Shown here: piece after piece, positions 1 to 12,148 of the stretch
Position numbering within the stretch: position 1 is the first letter of the stretch
Layout: each line of letters starts with the position of its first letter
Assembly (NCBI GenBank): GCA_948146395.1
Contig: OX411558.1
Span: forward strand, 37,212,850-37,276,849
DNA length: 64,000 bases
Direction of reading: 5' to 3'
From: Fragum whitleyi
Lineage: Eukaryota > Mollusca > Bivalvia > Cardiida > Cardiidae
Notes under the pieces: model-generated
What the model was told of the DNA's origin: nothing
Database searches by the model: none
What the model saw: the letters and a program-made list of their open reading frames with translations, nothing else
Program-made: the position numbers and the translations under genes

Positions 1-718
1 ATATAATGAAATATGTATATTAAATAGTAAATCCAACATTTCAGCGCTAGAAAAACATTTTTGATACTGTACATTTATAAACTTTCAAAGGTTGCTTAAT
101 ACTACTTTTTGAAGACAGAATCAAATAATTTTGATGTTTTACCTAGTATTTTCCTATACTTCTTTTCAGCCCAGACCTCTAACTCTCTTAAAAATCAAAT
201 TTCTCTAGGTCAGGGCCATTTATAGACAGACTCATGAGATTTTCCAAATTTTGTGGGTTGATGGTGTTTTTAAGATTTTTTTAGCTGAAACCATGTTCAC
301 AATCAGCCGTAGAAACTGGTGCATAGCTGAACCCATGTTCACAACCAGCCGTAGAAACTGGTGCAATGAGCAATTTTTGATCAAGTTCACAACAAGCTAG
401 GAATGTCTCTGTTTCATAATGCCAAGTTAGGGCATGTTTTATGTCAACCAAATTACAATTGAAAAGGGATTTCTAGAAAATTTTGAAAATGAATTTAATT
501 CTTGTTTTGTGCCCTCAAACCCAAAAGAGACCAAATACCCAAAAATTGTATCAATATCAGCAGAAATATCTGAGTCTTTTTGTACGGGGATATTTTTGTG
601 AAGGATGTCAAAATAGCTGTGTCTTCCGTGTCCGAAAATGTAGCCATTAAACTTTTGATCAAATTCAATTAACGTAATCCACCTTAAATTTCCATTGCCG
701 AACGAATCTCTGCTAATC
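1..718. other. AT-rich sequence, nothing else recognised
   Basis: Apart from the 41-bp duplication at 283-366 I see no gene or repeat. The 93-codon minus-strand frame at 439-720 has no recognisable motif and no codon pattern that persuades me. Confidence 0.5.
283..366. repeat. Two-copy 41-bp tandem repeat
   Basis: AGCTGAAACCATGTTCACAA and AGCTGAACCCATGTTCACAA each lead into CAGCCGTAGAAACTGGTGCA; period about 41 bp. Confidence 0.8.
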
Positions 719-835
719 ACCCAATAGGGGTTTTCGGTATGACGTCACAGCCCACTAGCCAATAAAAATGGTTGGCGTTGAATCGCCTCGCTCTATTTAA
801 TTAATGTAAATATCGCCTAATCTAGATCACTATTT

Positions 836-1499
836 TCGCTGAATTTGAGAAAAAAAATGTCAAAACTATATATTTTTGAAAAGTTAATCATTCCAACTTT
901 TCAAAAAACATGTTTTTAAAGAAGATTACACGATTTTAAAATTAATATCGCTGCTTTGAAATCACCCCTATCAATAAGGAATACCATTGATTTGGTTGAT
1001 TTTCTACACACATTAATCATTTGTTTACCGCTGATTTATCTTGATTTGATAAAATCCTGATTTAATGACTTCTTTTAATATCTTACAATTATAAAAATAG
1101 ATTTATGTTTTGTTTATGCAAACAAAATCATTTGGTAAATCGGCATTGGTCGTCTTTCCCACTCGTTCAAAAATTAACCATAATAAATACATCCAAGCAA
1201 AATCTGTAAGACTTTAAATAATTTGGCACGTTCCAAATTCTCCCTAATTAGGGTATGTTGATTGCTTGATGACCAGTTGTTTTATTATCGATTTTTTACC
1301 AACCCTTTCATCTTGATGAAAAACAGTGAAATGGTATTTGAATCGCGCTAATAAACTTCGTTCAAATAAAAAGGAGTCAAAACTGAAGATTTTTCGTATG
1401 CTTAGAATATTCCATGACCGACAGACGTATGATTTGAAAAATTTAAAACGGGCGGACAGACGAACGGATTGATGGGAGGACTGACAGACGTGTGGCCGT
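836..1499. other. AT-rich, nothing recognised
   Basis: No exon-like segment matching the missing DIP2 first exon and no repeat that I can match elsewhere in the window. Confidence 0.5.
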
Positions 1500-1755
1500 A
1501 TTGATGGACGGATGGATGGATGGATGGGTGGACGGATTAATCAATGAAAAGCAAGCAAATTAATGAATTACGTAAGAAAGTTAGAACTTCAGACATATAA
1601 CGGAACATGATGCATGTAAAGGGGAATGAATGAATGAATGAATGAATGAATGAATGAATGAATGAATGAATGAACGAACGAACGAACGAATGAATGAATG
1701 AATGAATGAATGAATGAATGAATGAATGAATGAATGAATGAATGAATGAATGAAT
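1500..1755. repeat. Tetranucleotide microsatellites (GGAT)n and (GAAT/GAAC)n
   Basis: GATGGATGGATGGATGG at about 1506-1530 and a long (GAAT)n tract from 1627 to about 1753, interrupted by a block of GAAC units near 1672-1688. Confidence 0.95.
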
Positions 1756-1782
1756 AGCATTTATCTATAGCAAGTTATAAAT

Positions 1783-2019
1783 GAGCCTGTGCGTGAGATT
1801 TCCAACAATTTCAAATGTGCGGAAAGCAAAGACTCTGACCAGCCTGTGCATCCGCTAAGCCTGACTAGAGTCTTCACTGTGCGTTTAGTTGCTAGATAGG
1901 GTCTTAAGTATCTTTAGACGACCGGGTAACATTATATTTACGGTATGTGGCTGTCTTCGCTACTCGGAGTTTGCACCTCACGAACATCTCAAATTGTTGG
2001 AAATGTCACGCACAGGTTC
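1783..2019. mobile_element. Small inverted-repeat element, family N
   Basis: 237 bp with ~29-bp terminal inverted repeats: starts GAGCCTGTGCGTGAGATTTC and ends with GAAATGTCACGCACAGGTTC. Related copies lie at 38316-38548 and 46217-46454. No coding capacity; superfamily not determined. Confidence 0.82.
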
Positions 2020-2801
2020 AAATGATTTTTGTCATATTGAAAATATTTATATCATTTGCTGCGGTGGATCCAGGATTACTTTAAAGCGGTTTCGAACTTA
2101 ACATGTAGGTGGTGCCTTTTCTTTTTAATGCCCAGTTTAGATTGAATTTCACTATGATTATAAAATGACACCCCTCCCACCTCTACCCCTGCAAACCCTC
2201 TCTAGAAAAGCCAATAATTAGATTGATTTAAAATAAGTCTACATTTTTGCTTTTTCTTACAAAGATTACAAAAATGTGCATATTTGGGTGACTCTCTTGC
2301 ATCTATAATTTCAACGAGATGGCTTTCGGAGCTTTGTAATCTAAACTGTTGCTTTTCTTTAGTTACAATGTTTTGAAGCATGTGGAACTTTTTGTATGAC
2401 AGCATGTTATTTCTATACCTGATTAAGCTTAGTATATGATGTGTAAACCGAGATTTCACACATTATTGGGTCCAAATGAAAGCCACCAATCAGTAGCGTA
2501 TGACATGGGTAATTGATTGATACATCGTCATGGCCAGATCAAAGAATATTCGAAATGTGGTATAAACGGTTGCATAAGAAATGGGCGATCTATATGACCC
2601 GTGCACGTGTGTGTGATAAGCGGCTACCGTATTTTGATATTGGCAATACTGATTAGGGCATCCGGTTGTGGTCAGATCAATAAGATTCGCCGTTTTGTAT
2701 AGATCATTGCGTAACAAATGGATATATGACACATGGAGTGAGTGTGATTAGCGCAGCTGATAATTTTTCATGTCGCGTATTGAAAATTCTCTGTTATGAT
2801 T
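2020..2801. other. Unassigned sequence
   Basis: No feature supported. Short open frames on both strands lack recognisable content. Confidence 0.45.
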
Positions 2802-4678
2802 TTTATACGCCGCCGGAGGCGGACGTATATTGGCGTCATCTTCTCCGTCTGTCCGTCCGTCCGTCCATCCGTCCGTCCGTACGTATGTCCGTCCACTTTT
2901 CTTGTCAATGCAACGCCTCCTAAGTTTTTGGCTGGATCTTCTTGAAACTTGGTCAATGTTATCACCTCAATTGGTAGATGTGCATGAAGGAAGGATTTTA
3001 CGGTTCGTTGATTTTTGCCTGAGTTATGCCCCTTGATAACTTAGTCTCTGGGTCCACTTTTCTTGTCAACGCAACTCCTCCTAAGTTTCTGGCTGGATCT
3101 TCTTGAAACTTGGTCAATGTAATCACCTCAATTGGTAGATGTGCATGAAGGAAGGATTTTATGGTTCGTTGATTTTTGCCTGAGTTATGCCCCTTGATAT
3201 TTAAGTCTCTGGGTCCACTTTTCTTGTCAACGCAACGCCTCCTAAGTTTCTCCACTTTTCTTGTCAACGCAACTCCTCCTAAACTACTGGCTGGATCTTT
3301 TTGAAACTTGGTCAATGTTATCACCTCAATTGGTAGATGTGCATGAAGGAAGGATTTTATGGTTTGTTGATTTTTGCCTGAGTTAGCCCCTTGATAACTT
3401 AGTCTCTGGGTCCACTTTCTGGAGGCGGACGTATATTGGCGTCATCTTCTCCGTCTGTCCGTCTGTCCGTCCATCCGTCCGTCCGTCCGTACGTCCGTCC
3501 ACTTTTCTTGTCAACGCAACTCCTCCTAAACTACTGGCTGGATCTTCTTGAAACTTGGTCAATGTTATCACCTCAATTGGTAGATGTGCATGAAGGAAGG
3601 ATTTTACGGTTCGTTGATTTTTGCCTGAGTTATGCCCCTTGATAACTTAGTCTCTGGGTCCACTTTTCTTGTCAACGCAACTCCTCCTAAGTTTCTGGCT
3701 GGATCTTCTTGAAACTTGGTCAATGTAATCACCTCAATTGGTAGATGTGCATGAAGGAAGGATTTTATGGTTCGTTGATTTTTGCCTGAGTTATGCCCCT
3801 TGATATTTTAGTCTCTGGGTCCACTTTTCTTGTCAACGCAACGCCTCCTAAGTTTCTCCACTTTTCTTGTCAACGCAACTCCTCCTAAACTACTGGCTGG
3901 ATCTTCTTGAAACTTGGTCAATGTTATCACCTCAATTGGTAGATGTGCATGAAGGAAGGATTTTATGGTTCGTTGATTTTTGCCTGAGTTAGCCCCTTGA
4001 TAACTTAGTCTCTGGGTCCACTTTTCTTGTCAACGCAACTCCTCCTAAGTTTCTGGCTGGATCTTCATGAAACTTGGTCAATGTAATGACCTCAATTGGT
4101 AGATGTGCATGAAGGAAGGATTTTATGGTTCGTTGATTTTTGCCTGAGTTATGCCCCTTGATAACTTAGTCTCAGGGTCCACTTTTCTTGTCAATGCAAC
4201 GCCTCCTAAGTTTCTGGCTGGATCTTCTTGAAACTTGGTCAATGTTATCCACCTCAATTGGTAGATTTGCATGAAGGAAGGATTTTATGGTTTGTTGATT
4301 TTTGCCTGAGTTATGCCCCTTAAAAACTTAGTATCTAGGGCTTATTGAAATTGCAGCCTTTTGAACACAAATCCTCCTTACTTTTTGTCTTTATTTAAAT
4401 GAAACTTGGTCAATGTCATTACCATAATTTGAAGATGTACATGGATCAAGGATTTTATGTCTCATTTATTTCCCTGAATTATGCCCCCTTAAAACTTAGT
4501 GCCTGGGGCTTATTGAAATTGCAGCCTTGTGAAGGCAACTCCTCCTAACTTTTTGTCTTGATTTAAATGAAACTTGGTCATTTTCATTTTCGTTCTGTCA
4601 AAATTAGTAGTGTCTACAATTATTTCTGTGAAACAGCAGCAATGTGGCGGCGTATTTTGTGACGATGGCACTCTTGTT
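2802..4678 (+). mobile_element. HINE-like repeat, family E (159-bp monomers, with internal head duplication)
   Basis: Head ATACGCCGCCGGAGGCGG, (CCGT)n microsatellite at 2846-2890, then a tandem array of 159-bp monomers (GGCTGGATCTTCTTGAAACT at 2931, 3090, 3537, 3696, 3895 and on). The head and its microsatellite recur at 3421, 606 bp after the first at 2815, so a 606-bp block was duplicated. The tail holds GGCGGCGTAT, the complement of the head, then ends GGCACTCTTGTT. The Arg-Thr-Asp-Gly reading frames across the microsatellite are not genes. Confidence 0.85.
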
Positions 4679-4686
4679 ATACCTTA

Positions 4687-5985
4687 CAATACGTGTTCGA
4701 AAATCAGTTTCATCATAATTTGATGTGACTGGCGACATTCGCTTATTATCTTATAAGACCTTTATTTATAAATGTGTGTGTGTTTTCATCTTCATCAGTT
4801 CAGTTTGGTTTTAAATAATATTTAAATAGTTTTATGGTGATTCTCAATATTTACAGGGGAAAATGATTAATTATTGATTAATCATTGTTAAGATAATTAA
4901 GGATTTTAAATCTGTTATCTATGTTTGGATGATCTGAGATGGGATGAATGTCGTTTCTTGGATAAAAAAAAAAAAAAGCATTGAAATTCAAATCAACTAG
5001 GAATAGGTAAGATATATCATATTTTATTGCTGTGTGGCCAAAATGACGTAAATACAGCATAACTAGTGTCCAACATTCGATAATTCGGTTGCTCAACTAC
5101 GATTTATTTGGATTCATAAGCCTCTCCAGGTGGTTATCTTTCGACGCAAAGTATTCATTTGAAAGACATTGTCACATGATGACAACTGCATAGCCAAATT
5201 GAGCGGTGATTCATCTACACTTTGACACCTTTGTCACTTGGAAAATATCATTAAAAATGAATAATCTTATTACTTGAATATTGGATATTTTGCTCTTTGT
5301 GTATGTAAAAATGGTTGGCAACGCCAACCACTCATATTTTGATGACGTCATCGATACCTGTGCCGAAGTCTCCTATTAAAGGATGATAAAGCACTAAACC
5401 AATAAATCAAACTGTTAAATCAATGTAAATCCCGACTGCATCGTAAACAATTAGTATGCTGTCTGCTAATCGCGTGTTTTCCGATAAAGGTTATCTTCAC
5501 ACTGTAAAAGTGTATGTAACGGCTGACTGAACACGATTAATGTGTATTATTATTTGTCTCGCTGGAGAGCTGATTTAACTGATTTTACCCTTTTTAACCC
5601 TTTAGTCAGCATTTTTGCCAATTGGAATTTTCTTTAGCCAATTTTTTGAAATTTTCGCCATTGGCTAAATTGGCTAACGGCAGCGTAGCCCCTGGTTTCC
5701 TAAATGAGGTACGTATATTTTTTTATGCATTCGTCGGGACTTTACTTTCTTCCTAGCTCGGTAAGCATATATTTGACGCATTTGTCGGCACTTTACCTTA
5801 TTTCTAGCTCTGTCCGTATATTCTTCAATATTGTTTAAAAGCCTTTACAAATATAAAAGATCGATTTTCACCATGAAATTGTGCAAAGACCCCAAATTTT
5901 TCAGACACAAAGGAAAATAATTTCGTAAATATTCAGACACAAAAAATAATAATTATTTTTTTCCGTCCGAATATATCGGGCAAAT
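4687..5985. other. Unassigned sequence
   Basis: Contains the TGACGTCA-bearing segment at 5322-5390 and an AT-rich remainder; poly-A run at 4964-4977. No gene seen. Confidence 0.45.
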
Positions 5986-6810
5986 ACGGTACCTAGGAGT
6001 ACACATCACAGAATAATTACAATTACATCAACAAAATCTTGAAAAAGGTAACAGTACTCTAGGTTTCCTTCGAAGAAACCTGAGCAAATCCAGCAAGATG
6101 ACAAAAACGCGTGCTTACTACTCCTTGGTGAGGCCATCACTTGAGTACTGTTCTCCCATTTGGAACCCCCACACAAAGACAGATACAACAAAATTAGAGA
6201 TGGTACAGAGAAGAGCTGCACGCTATGTCACAAATAGGCATCATAACACCAGCAGTGTGACTTCCATGCTCAACCACCTTGGATGGGAAACTCTTGCCTC
6301 TAGAAAGACCAAAGCCCAGCTTACCATGATATACAAGATAGCAATTGACCTGGTAGACATCACAGCCAGAGAGTTCCTATTGCCCGCTCTGTAAAACACC
6401 AGGGCAAAAAACAACCGAAAATTACAAAAACCAGCAACATCTACTGAATACTACAAGAACTCTTTCTTCCCTAGAACAATAGATACCTTCCTACAACGGT
6501 AGCAGACGCCCCTGATTTGGCATCTTTCAAACAGGGGTTGTCAGATCTCCATTTCTAAATTGGCCCCGTCTCGCCACAAGTAGCCTTTAGGGATTTTTAG
6601 GGCTGTGCCGGCAGTGGCAACTGTAACTGGATTGGCTTAAGTTGAAAGGGTGAAAATGTGGCAGGTCAAAACTTTCTATCATCTTCCTGTGAACTAACTA
6701 GTTTCTTACTTTTTTATCTTCCTTTCTATTCTCTAGACCAGTCCACCTGTCGGGTAATGGTCAAGATTTGACCGTGAGACGTAGAATAAAATGGTATTAT
6801 CATTTATTTG
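5986..6810 (+). pseudogene. 5'-truncated non-LTR retrotransposon (LINE) 3' end
   Basis: Begins near YLGVHITE (then an in-frame stop) and continues LGFLRRNLSKSSKMTKTRAY, SLVRPSLEYCSPIWNP, VQRRAARYV, LGWETLASRKTKAQL. This is the region after the reverse transcriptase catalytic core in jockey/CR1-like LINE ORF2 proteins. The catalytic part is absent, there are stops at 6005-6030 and after 6390, and the 3' flank ends AATAAAATGGTATTATC. A dead fragment. Confidence 0.85.
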
Positions 6811-7659
6811 AATACCTTAAAGAAAATCCCTGCTACATGTATATTAAACCAATGATCATAAACTTAAAGGATAAAATCTGTAATTTGATATCATAGATAG
6901 TGCCTAGCCCATAACTTGAACCCCATGCTGAAATCCCACGGCTCAAAATGTCCATTCTGTATCCCATGTTGGTCTTATTGTAGGCGATTTTAGATGTCCA
7001 TATCTTTCTAGTATTAATTCGTTGAAATACCAGATGGTATGTTAGCATTACAATATCAAAATATTAACCTATAATGTATGATAAAAGTCCATTTCGCCGA
7101 CAGAAGGTCCATTTTGCCCTATTTTGTGCTTGGCGGTCCATTACATATTTTAGGCCAACCCCTTCAGTCTTTTTCCCCAATTAGATATTTCCATAGTCAA
7201 CTCATTCCAAAAAATCATATTTTTTAAGTGATATTTCGGTAAACAGATCTTTTCGCACCACAACCATTTTGTACCATAATTTCTTTGGAGATTTGTACCA
7301 CACGGTGGTCATTGCTTTTATTGTATCAAGGTTGTATTTTTGTTCTCTCTTTTATATTAAGGAGCAACATGTTTAAACACAATTCTCCTTTTCCTGAACT
7401 GTTTCACACAGTTATATTCAGTTTCTATGGAATGGAGTGACTCTCTTTTTATTGGCAAACACGTTTGAAAAGAGAAAAAAACAGGACATCAATTATAAAA
7501 ATCACTTCTTTGGCTGATAGAAGTTGAAGTTAACTTCTTTTATTCATTTGCATTAGTTCATATGTTGCTTGAAATTTATTCACATGAGAGAATATTGAGG
7601 CAACATAATGATACAGAGTGAGAATGGATATTTTTGAGCATGTGAATGTTCGGCTGCAT
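6811..7659. other. Unassigned sequence
   Basis: Nothing recognised. The segment 7085-7350 has repeated GGTCCATT and CCACA motifs, perhaps an old repeat. Confidence 0.4.
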
Positions 7660-7856
7660 GATCAAAATACTTTACCAGAATGGTCCTTGGGTGACCCTTT
7701 TCAAAATTTGGTCGTGAAAATTTGATTGGCCCATAAATATGGGCGTGGTAGGATGGGGCTTATTTTTTAGCCAAAAATCTTTGAATGACAATGTCCTCTT
7801 GAACCACTGAGTTGATTCCAATGAAACTGTACTAGAATGTTCCTTCGGTGACCTTT
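7660..7856 (+). repeat. Family-B type monomers upstream of a family-B head
   Basis: Contains CCTTGGGTGACCC-like, TTGATTGGCCCATAAATATGG and TGAACCACTGAGTTGATT blocks shared with 8400-8760. Confidence 0.7.
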
Positions 7857-9996
7857 TTTAGCTCACCTGAGCACAACATGCTCAAGGTGAGCTTTTGTGA
7901 TAACCTTTTGTGATCACTTTTGTGGGTCGTACATTGTGTTGTGCGTCAGAAGTCGTCAACAATTCTTTAAACATCTTCTCCTCATTAACCAATGGGTGAA
8001 TTTCAATCAAACTCGGCAGGAATGTTCCCTTCTCAAAACATGTTCCAAATATTGGTGTGGCAGGGCGGGTCAGTTTTTTACCCTGAAATATTTTAAAAAT
8101 CTTCTCCTCTGTAACCATTGGGCCGATTTCACCCAAATTGGACAGAAATGTTTCTTGGGTGAGCCTTCCAATAATTTGATTGTGAAATTTTGATTGACCT
8201 CCAAATATTTGGGTGACAGGGCTGTGCGCCAGTTTTTGACCCTGAAATCTTTATAGAACATTTTCTCCTGAGTAACCAATGGGCTGATTTCAACCAAACT
8301 TGGAACAGAAATGATCCTTGGGTGACCCTTCTCAAAACTTGTTCGTGAAATTTTGATTGACCCCAAATATGAGCGTTGCAGTTTTTAACCCTGAAATCTT
8401 TGACTGACATCTCCTCCTGAACCACTTGGCTGATTCAATGAAACTTTACCAAAATGTTCCTTGGGTGACCCTTTTTGAAAATTGATCGCAAAATTTTGAT
8501 TGATTACAAAATATGGGCATGGCAGGGCGGGGCCTTATTTTGAGCCCGAAGTCTTTGACTGACATCTCCTCCTGAACCACTGAGCTGATTTCAATGAAAC
8601 CTTACAAGAATTCCTTGGATGAGCCTCTTCAAAAATTGTTTGTTAAATTCTGATTGGCCCATAAATTTGGGCAATGCAGTAGAGGGAGGGGGGGAGGTTG
8701 AGCCAGAAATCTTCTTCTCAGTAACCAGTGGGAGGGAGGGGTCTATTTTCTCTTTGAATTTTTAGCTCCACTGGCTGAAAGCCACTGGGGCTATTGTCAT
8801 GGCGTTGTGTCCGTCGTGCGTCCGTGCGTCCGTGCGTCCGGTCGTAAACTTTTTCTTTAAAAATCTTCTCCTCAGAAACTACTGGATGGATTTCAACCAA
8901 ACTTCACAGGAATGATCCTTGGGTGACCCTCTTTCAAAGTTGTTCAAGAAATTTTGATCCAATGAAAAACATGGATTTAATGGGCGTGGCTAATTTCCAA
9001 ATATGGTAAAAAGTGACTTTTCTCAGGTTCGAATCGATGGATACCATTTAAATTTTACATGAATGATCCTTGGGTGACCCTTGATCAGTCTACAAAAAAT
9101 TATTGTGATCAGATGAAAAATATGTATTTTATGGGTGGAGGTCATTTCTCTATATGTTATATAGTGGAAACTTTGAAAATCATTTTCTCAGAATCTAACT
9201 TATAGATATCAACCAAATTTTATATGAAAGATCCTAGGGTGACCCTTTATCAGTCTACCAACAATTTTTTTGATCGGATGAAAATTATGTATTTTATGGG
9301 CGGAGGTCATTTCTCTATATGTTATATAGTGGGAACTTTGAAAATCATTTTCTCAGAATGCAAACGATGGATATCAATCAAACTTCATTAGTATGATCCT
9401 TGGATGATCTATTATCATGCAGCCAAAAATTATTGTGATTTGATGAAAAATATGTATTTTATGGGCGGAGGTCATTTCTCTATATGTTATAATAGTGGAA
9501 ACTTTGAAAATCATTTCAACATCAGTAGAACCCAAAATATCTAAAAATCTAGTCAAAACCTAGATTTGCTATTACAAGAAATTCAAGCCTGTGGAGCGAC
9601 ACAAGCCATTCATGGCTTTCTAGTTGGAATAATATCTCCTTTTAACGACTAGGCAAATGTGAATGAAACTTTGCCAGAAAGTATATTGGGTGAGATCCAC
9701 TGGACCAAAAAAAATCAGGTGAGCGGTTTAGGGCCATTTTGGCCCTCTTGTTTAAAAATTGTTCGCAAAATTATGATTGGCGTATAAATATTGGTATGGC
9801 TGGGCGCTCCAGGGCTTATTTTGAGTCTCCTCAATAATGAATGGGTGGGCAGGGTCTGTTATGACTTTAAATTCTAGGAATAACATCTCCTAAACAATTA
9901 GGCAAATGTGAATGAAACTTTGCCAGAATATTACTTGGATGTGATTCACTCGGGTGAGATTCAGGTGAGCTCTTGAGGGCCATTTTGGTCCTTTTG
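7857..9996 (+). mobile_element. HINE-like repeat, family B, interrupted by family A
   Basis: Head AGCTCACCTGAGCAC, a 3-5 base loop, GTGCTCAAGGTGAGC. Monomers with the CCTTGGGTGACC motif follow. One tail (TCAGGTGAGCGG, hairpin AGGGCCATTTTGGCCCT, CTTGT) ends near 9751 and a second tail (TCAGGTGAGC, AGGGCCATTTTGGTCCTTTTGT) ends at 9996. A complete family-A element lies at 8762-9624. The open frames in the monomers are repeat translations. Confidence 0.82.
8762..9624 (+). mobile_element. HINE-like repeat, family A copy 1 (nested in family B)
   Basis: Head TTAGCTCCACTGGCTGAAAG, a (CGTCCGTG)n tract, shared unique part, about three ~165-bp monomers (CCTTGGGTGACCC, GGCGGAGGTCATTTC, TAGTGGAAACTTTG), then GCCTGTGGAGCGAC, hairpin AAGCCATTCATGGCTT and end TCTAGT. 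Flanking family-B sequence reads through as AATTT|TGGAATAA. Confidence 0.88.
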
Positions 9997-11137
9997 TTAT
10001 AGGAAACTTGTCAGTGGACAAGTAAATACCGCAAATCAGTACTAAATGGATCTACGAGAAAAGTTGTCCTAATGTTTGTATTAAAGGGGAGAAAACATTG
10101 TCGATAATGAAGAAAATGCTATGTTTTCTCAATATTAACATTCCATTTTTTTTTGCGGACAAGTTCATTTTGATCCTGGCCAAGGGAAAAATGAACTTTT
10201 GCTTGTTTGTGGTCAAGTGGAGAAAATCCATATTTCCACACCCCTTCCGTATTGAAACTAAGAATTTTAATAATATGAAGGCCTGAGCTAAATCCCCAAT
10301 TTCTAAGTTCTATCAACATACCTGCTAAAGTGACGTTGAGTGTAATAAATTGGCGGAGATACCTGTGTACTTAGTAAAACACAATATATTTAGTTTAATT
10401 TTGAATAGACTTCTATGTAATTTCTTCTTTATTCATATACTTTCTACACCATCATATTATAATGTATAATCTTAAATTTTTTCTAGAAAAAAAGGAAAAT
10501 CAGGTGGCATAGACTATGATCAGACTGCACATAAGTCTATACCTTGGACTGCCAAAGCAGGAATATTCTGGATTCAGCATATTATCCTAAAAAGTGTGCT
10601 ACATAAACAAAGGTGCTACTAATATAGGGCAATCAGTTTCCAATTACAATTGATAATCGGTTTTTAGTTGGACTAGTAAATCAACTAATGATAATAATCA
10701 TTTTCTTTGCAATTAATACAGAAATCCCAGTATCATTCCTTTGAAGAATAGAATGTGAAAGCTTAGTTGAAACTCATGACCTAAAGACTCTACTGTTTCA
10801 TGCTGAGCAATCAAACTGATGTCGGTTCCGTAATTATAGTATAATGGCACTCATTTATGTGTAAGGACCCTATTAATTGATTGTGAAATTTCTTAGTCGA
10901 TTATCACAATCACACGCCCAAATTGACTGATTATCAATTATAATTGATTAATCTGCCCATCTCTAGGTGCTACTGCCCAAAGATCTCATTTCGAGGGTCA
11001 AAAAGCCTGGTTTGGAAGAGTCAAACACGAGCCTTGCAGTAAACCCATGCATAAGTAAAATTCGATTTAACATAACTGAAAAGAATCACTCATTTAAAGA
11101 CAGAATGGTTGTCGACAATGATGAAAGTTGGTGCAAT
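9997..11137. other. Mostly unassigned, with a P2 fragment
   Basis: No coding segment recognised; the only repeat is the P2 fragment at 10516. GATTGATTAT / ATAATTGATTAATC motifs near 10890-10960 may be a decayed small element. Confidence 0.4.
10516..10591. repeat. P2 element fragment
   Basis: CAGACTGCACATAAGTCTAT and CCAAAGCAGGAATATTC then GGATTCAGCATATTATCC resemble one end of the P2 family. Confidence 0.5.
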
Positions 11138-11364
11138 TTAATCCTTTGCTGTTTAATCCCTGCTTTTACGTTCCTGTGATTTTATGATTGAGAAAATAAT
11201 GTGAAAAAAGAAGAAATTGCTTCTAACAAGCAATTTCTTCTTTTTCCACACTATTTTTGTCCCTACTGAATGGTTATTTTTCAAATTAAATCCACTTTAA
11301 ATTTTCGTCTGCAAACCATTGAATTTGGACAGATCCAAAATTTTGTAAAACAGGAAAGGGTTAA
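11138..11364. mobile_element. piggyBac-like MITE, family P1
   Basis: 227 bp from TTAATCCTTTGCTG to CAGGAAAGGGTTAA, i.e. CCCTTT-type ends next to TTAA, as expected for piggyBac. Centre: AGAAGAAATTGCTTC, AACAA, GCAATTTCTTCTT. Other copies at 24953 and 30952. Confidence 0.82.
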
Positions 11365-11713
11365 AAGAGTAGCAGGGGCCCAGTTGCCCATGGCCCCTAG
11401 ATTTTGGGCTGGGCCTCTAGATTTTTTGGGAAAATCCCTATGCCCCTAATGTTAAATATTGATTTTTTGAAGCCTGGGCCCCTAAGTTAAAATTGTTAGG
11501 CATTCCCCCTGGAGCTGTCTTAAATATGAATTATTGTGGTAGTGGAAAAGTCAGAAATTGCTTGTTAAAAGGAATTCCTAATTTTTCAAAAACATAAATA
11601 AAATGAAATTCTTGAGTATGAAATCAGAGCTGTGTAAAATATTGGAATTATACAGGAAAGGGTTAAAAGTCAGAAGCAGAATTCTTGCTCAGTGGTATCT
11701 CTTTAGAGCCTCT

Positions 11714-12131
11714 GTTATAATACTGTATATTACCCCTTTCAACAGGCAATAAATCATTCTGTGTGAGTCAGAATTATCAGTTATATTTGACCTATCCACA
11801 TTGCTACAGTCCTTAATATATATACACTCTAAGTGGTATAAAACAAAATTCAAAGGACTTAAAGTTCTGATAGTTGACTCTGTTATAACACTGTTTATTA
11901 CCCCTTTCAGCAGGCAATAGACCTTTCCAAATCGCTAACGCTTAAATATACACTGTTATGGACAAAAACAGAAATCAACGTACTGAAAGTATGAGTGGTC
12001 TTCACCATTATAATACCGTATATTACCCCTTTCAACAGGCAGCAAATCATTCAGTGAGAGTCAGGATTATCAGTTGTATTTGACCTATCCACATTGCTAC
12101 AGCCCTTAATATACACTCTTGTGGGAAAAAT
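11714..12131. repeat. Three tandem units, ~140 bp
   Basis: TATTACCCCTTTCAACAGGC at about 11728 and 12012, TATTACCCCTTTCAGCAGGC at 11896; each followed by a GACCTATCCACATTGCTACA-like block and a TATACACT end. Confidence 0.75.
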
Positions 12132-12148
12132 GATAAATTTTGGTTTTT

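Larger units (their letters stand above)
719..5392. other. Distant inverted repeat with TGACGTCA core (ends of 719-790 and 5322-5390)
   Basis: The left piece contains CCAATAGGGG, TCGGTATGACGTCAC and TGGTTGGCGTTG. The right piece contains CAACGCCAACCA, TGATGACGTCATCG, ATACC, GCCGAA and CTCCTATT, in the mirrored order. They may be decayed termini of one 4.6 kb element or two copies of a small element. Confidence 0.35.

Noticed and set aside
738..746. CREB-regulated promoter at TGACGTCA
   Set aside because: The word also occurs in element J (40251) and at 5345 within repeat-like sequence; no transcription start or first exon could be placed nearby.
2768..3642. Open frames rich in Arg-Thr-Asp-Gly or Pro-Ser-Val-Arg
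   Set aside because: They are translations of the CCGT microsatellite and of the 159-bp monomers; the same frames recur at the duplicated block and on the opposite strand.
2900..4300. CRISPR-like array
   Set aside because: Repeats are 159 bp without unique spacers, in a eukaryotic repeat element; nothing resembles cas genes.
6098..6394. Intact host gene with a 98-codon frame
   Set aside because: The peptide is the C-terminal part of a LINE reverse transcriptase ORF, truncated and with upstream stops.
7882..8425. Overlapping ~98-codon frames on both strands
   Set aside because: They follow the family B monomers and recur with them; no start context, splice or domain supports a gene.
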